This document shows, piece by piece, positions 11,603 to 22,400 of a DNA stretch of 64,000 bases (the stretch's first letter is position 1; every line of letters starts with the position of its first letter). The position numbers and the translations under genes are program-made. Below the pieces are notes generated by a model. The model had not been told where the DNA came from. It searched no databases and saw only the letters and a program-made list of their open reading frames with translations. The stretch comes from Todiramphus chloris collaris (taxonomy: Eukaryota; Chordata; Aves; Coraciiformes; Alcedinidae): contig JANVCC010000112.1 of the NCBI GenBank assembly GCA_025345505.1, positions 89,585 to 153,584 on the forward strand, written 5' to 3'.

Positions 11603-12000
11603 GCTGCGGCAGCGGCCGCTCCTCCCGCCGAACCCGGAAGGCAGCGCCCGCTGACCGGCATGAGCCACGGCCAATCGCGGCGGAGCCGCACTGAGTCCCG
11701 TGTCCAATAAGAAAGCGGTTCCTCCGTGGAGGGGGGCGGGGCAAGGGCCAATGGGCGGGGCGGGCTGGGAGATGGCGGCGGGGGGCGGGAGCGGCGGCTC
11801 CGCCTGTAGCCAATCAAGAGAGCTCGAGTCTCCTATATTTGCATAAAGCAGAGCCACCGCCGATTGGCTCGGCCTGTCACGTGAGCGCGGCTCGGCGACA
11901 GGACGCTTCGTTTTCAAAAAGGCGGCTTCCGCGCGCGAGCAGCGATTCGCGATCGCTCCGCGCTCGGCCGCCCAAAGAGTTCCCTCTTCCCCGCGAGCTT
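11603..12000. promoter_or_regulatory. Bidirectional KCTD9/CDCA2 promoter
   Basis: CCAAT boxes lie at 11671-11675, 11704-11708, 11748-11752 and 11810-11814, with an inverted one (ATTGG) at 11863-11867. The first two are 33 bp apart, a spacing common in NF-Y-driven cell-cycle promoters. An octamer ATTTGCAT lies at 11837-11844 and a CACGTG E-box at 11878-11883. GC boxes (gggcgggg) occur near 11735-11760. Possible CHR elements are TTCAAA at 11913-11918 and TTTGAA at 12143-12148. There is no clear TATA box. Head-to-head genes with this architecture usually share one nucleosome-free promoter. Transcription start sites are not defined. Confidence 0.75.
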
Positions 12001-12302
12001 CTGTCCGAGCCCGCAGGCGGGGAGCGGCCCGGCACCGGCTCTCGGTAGCCGCTCTCCCTCCCTCCAGCTCCGGCCGTTGTGGTTGGTTTCCGGCGGGCGC
12101 GAGGGGCGGAGCGGAGGGATACACGATAGTGGTGCGGTCCGGTTTGAATGCTCTGAGGCGGGAGCGGCTGAGGGGGAAGCGCCGGGGCGGGCGCGGGGCG
12201 GAGGTGAAGGAGCGGGGGTGGGGGTCCGCGGTGAGCTGGGCACGGGGCGCGGGGCGGCAGGGGAAGGGGTGCCCTGGGAGGGGGTTTGCGGGGCGGTTTT
12301 CA

Positions 12303-12323
12303 GGGGGGGGGGGGGGGGGGGGG
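12303..12323 (+). repeat. Poly-G tract (21 G)
   Basis: An uninterrupted run of 21 G followed by CCCGGGG, in the 5' part of CDCA2 (first exon or first intron). The exact length is likely uncertain in short-read assemblies. Confidence 0.9.
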
Positions 12324-12893
12324 CCCGGGGAGGGGGGCGGCCGCTGTTGGACTCTGACCCCCTTGCGCAGTCTCGTTTGTATAACATCGTATTGTATATC
12401 ATTGTTTGTATAACATGTATATACCGCTGTTGGTATCAAATTTTAGTGCGACCTTAATAACCCAAAACCAGACAAGAAAAAAAAACCCAAACCAAACAAA
12501 AAACCCCCTCACTAAACAAAAAAACCCTTCCAGAAAATATAAAACGTTGTGCCCGTGCGATTTAGCAGTACTCCTGTTAGGCAAAATACCGAAAATTGCA
12601 TATATTTGTGGAAGTAAAGCCTCAGATGTTATGAAATTCAATGTGCTTAACTTAAAAATCCAAGAAACACTGGAGAAAACCCCATGTTACCGGCCTACGT
12701 TTGCAATTAGTTGTAAGCTGCTAACACTTGTTACAGCTCTCAGAGCAAAATGATCGTGGTGCGATCGTGCTTAATGCTTTATACTACTGTGAAGTTTGAG
12801 TTTGATAAAGAGTGAAAGCAGTGAACACTTGCCCTTGCCAATAGCTATTAAAATATCAATTTGTTTATTTTAATTTGCTTTCTGTAATTACAG

Positions 12894-13461
12894 GACATCA
12901 AAGGCTGACTAAATGTTTCTTAAAATAAATCACTGACAATGCGCAGACAATCGAAGAACATAATAAATGCTCCCCTGGAAGCTCAAGAACATGAGAGTAG
13001 ATACACTGAGGAGAAGGAAGAGGCCTCTTGCCCTGCTCTGTCAAAAGACCAGAAGGTTTGCAAAGTGACCAAATCAAAAGGCCTCAGGGCAGTCCAGAAA
13101 GAGAATTTAAGCACCGGGAATGAGGTGCCAATGCAGAAATGCACCAAAAACCTGGAGAAGGAATCGTGCTGCCCCAGGGAGGATGTTGACAGCTGTCAGT
13201 TCCCTGAATTCTTTTTTGAAACACTAAAAGGGGATGTGGCTGGTGAACATACTTTGCCTTTGAACGGCAAGGAGAATGTTCCAAGAAGCAGACCTGTTTC
13301 TTTGGGGGGTGAATGCTACTTGACACCTAAGAGGGACAAAGCAGAAGAAAGAACTGATTGTGGAATATCAGAGAAATGGCAGAAAACACCCATTGATTTT
13401 GCAACTGTAACAACTGCTGAATTTGGGATTACCCAAGAGAGCTTTACTAAAGGATCTCTAG
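12894..13461 (+). CDS. CDCA2: CDCA2 exon 2 (5' UTR end and start codon)
   Basis: The acceptor is TAATTACAG at 12893. Coding starts at 12939 (MRRQSKNIINAPLEAQE). The 3' part carries the conserved DFATVTTAEFGITQESF, matching a mammalian Repo-Man N-terminal segment. The donor is GTAAGG, leaving one base of a split glycine codon. The 3' end is well supported. The noncoding exon 1 upstream is not defined: candidate donors are after 12203 (GTGAAG) and after 12230 (GTGAGC). Confidence 0.9.
12913..12936 (+). CDS. Short upstream ORF in the CDCA2 5' UTR
   Basis: ATG at 12913 opens a seven-codon frame (MFLKINH) that stops at 12934-12936, two bases before the CDCA2 start at 12939. The upstream ATG has T at -3, a weak context, so most ribosomes would probably scan past it. 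There is no evidence that the peptide has a function. Confidence 0.4.
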   Translation: MFLKINH

Positions 13462-16400
13462 GTAAGGCTGGAGTGACTAATGGCTGGTGCCCTTCTCAGA
13501 GGGACATCTGGAGGTCATCTTGTCCAAGCACTTACCAAAATGTTCACTTCAGCTCAGGTGCAGGTTTGTCTGCCTGAATTTGAATGTCCAATAATGTGTC
13601 ACGTTAATTCCCTAATCAACAATTTTCTGTCCAGTTGATTAGAGGTCAGCGAGTTTCACGGTTCTGCAAGTATTGGTAGGTGGTTCCTTAACTAGTGATT
13701 GAAAAAGTAAAGACTGCTCCTTGTTTTGTGTGTTGTTTTATTAAATATGAACTTGCTTTTAGGAAGTTAAGTCGCTGTTGCTGAGGTTTCTCAAGCTGAG
13801 CTTTGGATGCTTTCACAAGTAACATAAATCCCTCTTAAAAAGAAAAAAAAAAACCCCAGAAACAACCAAAAAAACCACCAACAAAACCAAACAACCTTTC
13901 TTTTCTATTTTCTTCCTTCTGTCCCTGTTTCAGGAAAGTCTCCAATGTCATTAAAATATAGACGAAGATCAGCGATTGGAGTACGGGGGTCACCGGAAAA
14001 TAACACCCTTATTCAATTCCTTGCCCAACAGAGAAGCATCAGGCAGAAGGAACCCTTTACAGAGGTGAGAACCTTTCTCAGGTATCTGTGTCAGTCGAGG
14101 TCCCCCCAGGAATCAGCATATTCTGGCAGGAAGAGAGGGCCAGTCTTGGGAAGAAACCAGCAAAAGGAATAACCGCGACCTTAATTTTACTGACATCCCT
14201 TGGACACCTTACTGTGCATTATGGGGGTGCAAGAGGTTTTGTTTGTGTAGAGCTAGAGTCTTTCCACATGGTAAATTCTTGTTTGCCGTAACCTTTCTTT
14301 CCTGCATTTGCCATGCTTGATTTTTGGCTAATTAAAGTGTCACTAATTGAAAGTGAAGTAAATAACTTGATTTTTACTCAGACTGTTTTAGTGTAGACAA
14401 GTTCTGGATATGGTCTAGAGGCACAGATTTGTTTTGTGCCAAAGTACAAATATAAGGAATAAAGCCCATGTCATCCTGAGGGGGGAAGGGAGTGGCTCAT
14501 GTGGTTAATTTTGTTTTGGCAGATTAGTCCTTTTAAATATGAACGTGTCAGGTCTCTGAAGGACAAGATAGAGGCCTTTGAAACGTCTTTTAAATCAGTA
14601 CAAGAATCTGAGGGGGAGACTGGCCACCCTGGACTGTCACAAGTGGATGACACTTCCCAGGAAGCAGGATCCTGTAAGTTGATGGTATTTCCGGTCACTG
14701 ATTCACCTTAAACATTATCTTAAACTTCCTCCTTTAGTCCAAAAAGTACAAAGCTGTAAACACTTAACATAAAACAAACAAACAAAAAAGCTTCCTCTAT
14801 AAGGATTGGCACAAGGAGGGGTGGTTTGTCTCTGGTTTGAGGTTGTTTGTTTATCTTATTTCTTAATGCATCCTGAGTAGTGGATTCTCAGAGTAACCCT
14901 CAAAGAAAAAGGAAGACTAGTATTTTTCATGACTGTTTTCTTAGTTTTACTTTCTAGATTTATACCCTTTAATTGACCCTTTTTAATTTTGTTTTTATGA
15001 CAACTGGCTTTAGCTGTTGTAACTTTTATCTGTCTTGTGATATGCAGACTTATGTTTAATAACTTAGTTTAATAAGTGCAGTAATTTTAGCAATCCCATT
15101 ACGTTACTGTGCTGTTAAACATCCTTATTTCTTAATGAAACTAGTAAATATTGGAGAAGGAAGTCAGGGCAGTGCTGTGGTCACTGGGAGGGAGATGATG
15201 GTGTAAAGCAAACTACAGTCTTGGTGGTCTTAACATGTATATGAAAAGAATAACTTGCCTTGTTTAGAAGGTTTAAAAAAGACCCAACACATTTTCTTTT
15301 TCCTGATTAGAAAATCACCTACCTTTTTGAATCTCATCGTCCTTTTGGTGAAGAAACACACAAAAAGCATTCATTGAAAAAAATCTAAAATTTGCCTTTG
15401 TGGTTTGGTGTTTTGTTTTGGTTTTAATTGATGCAGCTCAGAACACAGTACCTTTTATTAAAGAACAGAACACACATCAGTGGAGTGAAAAGTTCAGGTC
15501 TGACAACAGCAGGGCTGGTTTGGAAGAAAATTCAAGACAGAATTTGACTGACAGCAGTAAGTCTGATACCAAGATCTGCACCATCTTGTCCTCATACCAA
15601 GACGTGTCTGTCACTGAACCTGCTGCTGCTCTTTCAGAGGTACTTGGATAAGTGTGGGCAAAGCACATGATGAAAATAAATAGCACAGGAAATCTCCCAT
15701 GTACGAATTTTATGTCTTGCTGTGACGAGCCAAACAACTATGACCGTGTCCTCTGATGCTGCTGGACTAAGCAGCTTTTGAGTTGTAAACCAGCTGGGAC
15801 AGGGTGACAGTTGTATGAAGGTTAAACTTCTTGAATTGGTCAATAAAATATACAGGTTTTTCAGTCCAGCTTTTTTTTTTTTCCTCCCATTCCTTTCAAG
15901 GTGTTTGGGGACAATAAATTGAAGTAGTGGATGCTTGAAAAAGCTCTGAAATCCTTGTCTGTGGCACTAAAAAACTCCATAGCTCATGCTGCTTTAAAAG
16001 GAAGCATTTGCAAGCAGCGTTGCAATGTGTGGGTGTGTATATAAATAGATGATATATATATTTATATATAAAAAATCTCATCACTTTTTGTTTAGGAACA
16101 CGTTAATGAGGGACACAATCCAACGGCATCATTGGAGGCTGTTTTAATTGGAGAGATCTTAGAAACAGACCACGGTAAGAGGACTCATCACTATCCTAAT
16201 CTTTGTTATGTTCTCATTAGAAGGTAAAACTTGTAGGGAAATCTTTCACAAGCAGTCGTCCCATGATGGCAGTTTGATTCTGCGAGGAAAAAGAAGCTCA
16301 GCCCGAGACACGGGCAGGGGATAACTGTTCAGAGTTTTCCTTCATTTTGCTAGTCAGATCATTTCTAGGGAAAAGCACAGGTGAGTAGTTCATACCTGGG

Positions 16401-19400
16401 CAGGGGAGAGGGGTGTTAATGTGCAGGGTCCCTCTCTCTACATTAGAGAAGACTTCTTTTTTCCCAGTTTACATGGATGAGAGAAATATTTTTATGCAAA
16501 ATGTCTTTTCTTTCATACAATGCTCCCATTTTACCTGTGTATGTTTTGTACGTTTCTTGAAATACAAATGTAAATGTGGCACAATGGGGTTTTTTATGGT
16601 GTTGATGCACAGCATCTGTAGAGATGTGTACGTTTATGGCTCACGTTGCTGATGCTGAAGTCTTCTCAATTGTTCTTCGCTCTTTAATCATCATTTCTGT
16701 CTACTTCCCTAAAGATTTCACTTCTGACCACATCACTAAAGACCTTAGAAGTGATGTTCTATCAGATCTAAGCAGGAAGAAAGTTAGTTTTGTGGAAGAA
16801 CTGAGCCTGGAAATATTTGATGAAAGGAAGCCACCTATCACACCAGTACAAATGGGAAATACTCCGTTGAACGAGCATGGGCAGAGTGGCTCCCGTCTGC
16901 GATCTGTGCTGAAGAAAACACCAGTGAAGCCACTGCTGGATAACACAAAGGTTGGTTAAGGGACTGATGTGGAGGTGCTTCTGCAGGCATGATTGTACTG
17001 CCAGAAGTTAAATTGTGGGTAAAGGTAGTCTTTGACTAATTGACACGCATCAGAAAGAATTTCATGCTATCAGTGGATATCTCTTTGCTGCTTGGTCATC
17101 TTGGAAGCTTTGTGTGAAGCTTGCACGTTATGAGAAGATCTGCGTGTGTGTTGTTGAGTTTTGTATTCTATTGGAAAACAAGGTTTTTTTAAACAATAGG
17201 ATTGATTATTAAATGCTGCTTACAGAAGTTGCTTTCACTTGTTTTGAGCAAGGACAATATTTTAATTAAATGGTATTGAATAGATGATTGTATCACTTAA
17301 ATTTGATAGAAATACTGGAACAACGCAATCGACAGGGGAGGAGATGAATCTCTCACAGTCTCCAGTTGTGCAGACATCTCTGAAGCATTGCAAACAGGTA
17401 GGTTGCATCCCTCTTTTGGTTTTTAAATAAGCAAGGTATTATGTGGGATCACAATGTGTATTAAAAAAAATAAAGAAAATCCAATACTAGAATAGAATCT
17501 CCTCTTTTCTTTCTGGTCTTCTCCTCTTTTCTTTCTGGTCTTCTNNNNNNNNNNCCTCTTTTCTTTCTGGTCTTCTCCTCTTTTCTTTCTGGTCTTCTCC
17601 TATGAAAAGACCTTGAAAACACTCAGGGCTATGAAAGTTCTAGTTTAAATTCACTATGCAGTCTTATGGATTTTATTATAACAGAGAAACCCGGAAGCCA
17701 TAGCTCTGAAAAGGCAAAGAAGAAAAGAGTTACTTTTGGAGAAGTTCTAAGCCCAGAAATATTTGATGAAGCTTTGCCTGCGAACACCCCGTTGCGCAAA
17801 GGAGCCACCCCAGTCCGTCATCCCGGAGTGCAGGGACACAGCCCTCTTGCAGGGGCACAGCTCAGTGAAGATCCATTACCCCAGCCAAATTTTGATGGTG
17901 ATGATGAGGTAAGTTTGGTTTTTTGGTGCTGTTGTTGTTGTGAGTTGGTTTTTGTTGTGTTTTTTGGTTTGTTTTTTTGGTTTTTTTAACTGTAAAACCA
18001 ACCTGCTCGTCTGTGGGAATTTCATGTTTTTGTTTAATTTTTTATTATTTTATTTTTAATTAAAAAAAAATTTATTATTTACCAGTCTGCTTGGATTTGA
18101 AAAGAAATGACTAAAATATTAAAATAGAGTCTGCTTGAAGCTTTAGAATGGCATTGGGAACTTGTTCTTTTGCATCATGAATTCTAAATAGTACTTTGGC
18201 CTGTAGAGCTGTGTTGAAAGTTGAGTACTGGTAGCACACAAAAATGGTTTTTGCCTTGGCTTATCCATATGCTTTTGATATTGTATTTCTTTTTGCCATG
18301 TGTAGAAAGTGAACTGCCACGTTCTTTAAATGAAATAAAATCACCTGGCTGTTCCAAACACTAGGGGATCAAGTGTTTTTCAGTACATACCTGCTATAGC
18401 ATATTGCTAAAAATTTCAACTTCTTGTGTTTAAAGGAAGTTACTGAGCCTCTTCAAGAGTTAGTGGAGGATCCTGTTGCTGCAGAAGCCCTTTTACCTGT
18501 TGGAAGCACCGAAGGTAACCCCAGCTTGTATCTTTGTCATTTGAAACTGCATCCTTCTGTAGCTGAAAATCGAGAGGTGACACAGGGGGGTTGCTTGTTT
18601 CTATACAGGGGATATGTTTCAGTTGTGCTAAAACTTCAATTGTCTTGCTCTCTGCTGAAGTCTCTTTGCAGTTGCTGCCACATTTACCTCTTGGATAACT
18701 CAATGTTATTTGACCTTGTGGTGTTTTGCTGTGAAAGTGGCTGATCTAGTTAGTCTTACTGTCTTGATTCTGATACAGATGGTTTGATGGTTTGAAAACA
18801 GCAAGCAAGACAACAGCAATTGAAATGGGGTTGTGCATGTGTGTGTAGGTATCTCTGTGAAAGCTGTGTGAGCTGGAATTATTTTGTTACCAAATCCTCA
18901 CAAGTTTTGTTTTTCTCTGTTTTGTAAAGAAAGCTCTTAAGGTTTTTTTCATCTTGCCCTCTTTGATAGTCCTCCAGACTAAGTTACTGGTTACTCAAGA
19001 CTAAAATGATTAAACAAGCTGTGCATAATGTTAGAAATCAATTGGATAACTTCCTCAAAATTTAATTAACTTTTTTTTGTATTGACATTGAATCAATATT
19101 CTTATTTCCTTCCTATATAATAGCAACAACTGACAAATCTGATACCGTAAGAACTTGTTCAACTAAAAGTAAGGTAAGTTTCTTTAGTGATGATGTTTGC
19201 TTTGGTTTGGTTCTTTTAACATCTTCAGGCACAATTATCTTTTATACCTCCTGATGCTCATAAGAGTTTTTAAGGTGCACAGAATTTTCTGCACAATAAT
19301 TTCTGTCAGAATTGCCTTCAGGCTTCACTTTTGTACAGTTCTAGTGTGCTTTATTGGAGGGGGAAGGCAAAGCAAAGGTAATATGAAAAAAGTAATCCAT

Positions 19401-22400
19401 CTTCACTGAAAGAAATGGCTGAAGATTAAAATGTACTATCTCCTCATTAGAATGGCTTTGTTATACAAATAGGACTCTTGTACTGCGTGAAGAAACTACC
19501 TCTAGATCTTAATTGTTGAGTGTCGAGCTCTTATGACCTCATATATGAAATAAAAGACTAATTAAAATGTGATTCTTATGACTGTTGGGTGGAGTGTTCT
19601 TAAAAACCAAAACCAAAAAGCAAGTGCACATACACATGCAACCCAACAACTTAAAATTCCCATTCCTCAGCAGTGTAGTACTGTTTCAGAGGGGACTGAT
19701 TTTAGCATCTCAAGAGACACAAATACTCAGAGTGATGAAGATGTTGAAAATCCAAGAAAGAACAAGTCTCAAAGACCAAAGAACATAACATCATCTGCCA
19801 AAAAGACACAAGTAAGTGACAGCCCCCTGCAACTGCTGGATGCTGCCTTTATTTCTCTTATATCTTATCTCTCTTATATCTTCTTTCTTAGGTGTTTTAG
19901 GTGATTATTTTAATCTTTTTTGATTTTTGATCTATTTTGGTACATTCTTGAACTTGTCCAATCATAGGCTAACTAAGTATTGTAGAGATGTGAGACTTTA
20001 AGAAGAATTTTTCCTCTGTATATTGGAAGGGAAGGCACAAACTCGTTTTCAAACTAAACATGAATGAGGAATCTAGTGTTGAGCTGAAAGGCTCATCTAT
20101 TTGACTAAGATTTGGTTAAATGAAAAAAAAAGTCAGTTCTCACATTTGAGAAGTAATTCTCCTTTCCTTTGAGGCTTCAGATTAATTTGTAGATGGCAGA
20201 ATGAGCGAAACCTTCGTTTCAGGGAAAACAATTGTTCTCCATCAAAATCCAGTAATGCTGTGACTTATTTGTTGTAAAATATTGTACAGGATCGTTATAA
20301 TTACATTGTGTTCTATGCAATCTTCTCATTCCGTTCAGAAAAAGAAACATACAAGCTATGGGAAAAGAAGAAAGAAGAAAGTAAAAAAATCTTTATATGG
20401 TAAAAGAGAGATGGCTTCTAAGAAACCTCTTCTCAGCCCTATCCCTGAAATTCCAGAGGTTTTCTCTTTTCTCTCATCTCCAGATTCACCAAAGGCAAAT
20501 GCACATTTGTCAGGTAATGTGGTTTTTAGTTTTGTTTTTCCTTGGTCTTTCTGTTGCTTCTAATTTGTTATTTCAACAGTTAAACAAAAAAAACCTGTTA
20601 ATAGGTTCCTTGACTTCTGTCCCTATGAAAAGAGCTCAGGGTACAGTTTTTACTTTTAACTGCTTCTGTTTAATTAGATCTTCTGGACTCCACTATATTA
20701 TTAATCTCCAACTGGGTAAATTTAACTCTGGTTGGACTCTAGTGCAAAACTGACAAAAAAACCCCAACTCACCAAAGATCTCTGCCCTTTCACTGGATAC
20801 TGATGTTTTCATAGTCTTAAAGACTAGTCTTAAAACTGGTAAGTTGGGTATGAGTAGTTAAGTGCTGTGCAGTAGCTTTCTGGGGTTTTTTACACTAGTC
20901 TTCTGGGACAGTTGTTCAGAAGGTTACTTTTATGTAGGTAAAATACAATAAACCTTTGGCTACAATATTTAAAAGAGAATTTTGTACATTCACAAGTAGA
21001 GTCAAGTAACCACGTACTTGTCCTAATTCAGAAGATGTATTTTTAGGTAATACCAAATCTGGGAATTCTCAGAAGGATGTTCAACAGGATCCAGTGGTGG
21101 AAAAAAGAAGGAAAAACACCTCTGCAGTTTATATGGATGGAAGATGTAAGGACCTTGTGGAAGCCAGCAGTTCCCATGTTACAGTGCTTCATGCATCAGA
21201 TGGCGACGTGGAGTCTGTTTCTGGCATTGATTATAAGGTAAATGATATGCTTAAGGATGCTGCTAGAAAATAAGTTGGAATAGTGTTTGGTGTTGGATTA
21301 AAAAAGTAATGTTTTGGGGGAAGAAAAAAAGCCTGAGTGATTAAACATTGGAAAAAGCTGCCTGGAGAGGCCATGGGATCTCCATCCTCCCCCAAAACTC
21401 AACTGAACAAGGCCTCAAGCAATGTAAGTTTGGCCCCACACCAGAGCAGATTCCAACATGCAGGTTTCTATGTCTTAGTTGTCTGGGTTTTTTTGAGAAC
21501 AACTAGACTCAGTGAGGGAAACAGTAGGAGTTTTTCAGTTGTCAACTGTTTGAAACCTGTTTTTTTGTGGATTACTTTTTGCCTGTATTAAATTTTTTTT
21601 TTTTTCCAGTGTTCAACTATTGTGTCAGATGCAAAGTGTGGTTCTGATCCACCAGACTCCTTCCAACAAGGTGAAAAGACTGCATGTGTGAAAGAGGCAG
21701 AGGAACCAGGTTCCTTGATAGAAAACAAGAAATTGCAAGAAAATCTCCTAAACAAGGCAGAGCAGCTTACCAGGATAAGATTTCTGGAACAAGAGGACAT
21801 TCATGTACGTGAAGGTGCCCAAAGAACTTGGTGTCCACAAGAGGATTCAGTAAGAGGTAGTCCATCAAGACGAAGAGGAGGAAGTGGTGCGATCTATATT
21901 CCTCCTGTGGAGAAATTGAAGATAACTGGAAACAATCTTCCAGTTTTTTCTTTCAATATAGAAGAAGTGTTATCTGTCCCTCAGCTGAAAAATGATTCCT
22001 TTGAGCCTTTTAGAAGAAAAAATGATAACAGTGGTGAGAAAAGAGTGAGGCGCAGCATGAGATTGCATAAAGATGCAGAAAATGCAGGGCTTGCGTGGGT
22101 TCAAGTACCCAATGAGATTCAAGAGAGGCCTCCCCTGCTCGGTTCCTCTCGCAGAGCCAGGAGAACAATAAGCACATCCATCCTTACAGCATCTGAGAAC
22201 ATTCACCCCAGTGAACAAAATCTCACCCAGTTTTCAGCACCAGGGAAGGAAAACAATGACTCTGTTCGTGTTGGTGATGGTCCTTGCAAAAGGTGGAGGA
22301 GGAGAAGTGTGGGTGTATCCACACCTCAAGAAACAAGAACTTCGTCTCAAACCCAGAAAAGGAGCATAACAAAGTCTGTATATAGGAAGGACAGAAGTAA

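Larger units (their letters stand above)
10900..12360. promoter_or_regulatory. CpG island covering the shared promoter
   Basis: This strongly GC- and CpG-rich block contains KCTD9 exon 1 and the presumed noncoding first exon of CDCA2. Several long open frames on both strands here result from the low frequency of stop codons in GC-rich sequence. Confidence 0.9.
13462..21609 (+). other. CDCA2: CDCA2 introns, remaining content
   Basis: There are thirteen introns between coding exons, each about 290-760 bp. Apart from the 22-bp array in intron 8 and the CR1 relic in intron 14, they hold unique AT-rich sequence and short A or T runs. No snoRNA or microRNA hairpin was recognised by eye. Confidence 0.65.

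Noticed and set aside
10946-12439. 497-codon open frame, minus strand, through the CpG island
   Set aside because: It is GC-driven. It contains KCTD9 exon 1 in frame but runs past its splice donor, and the rest is Pro/Arg/Gly low complexity with no domain.
19183-19260. C/D-box snoRNA-like motifs (gtgatgat ... ctga) in CDCA2 intron 11
   Set aside because: There is no terminal stem adjoining the boxes, and the location directly at the 5' splice site is atypical.
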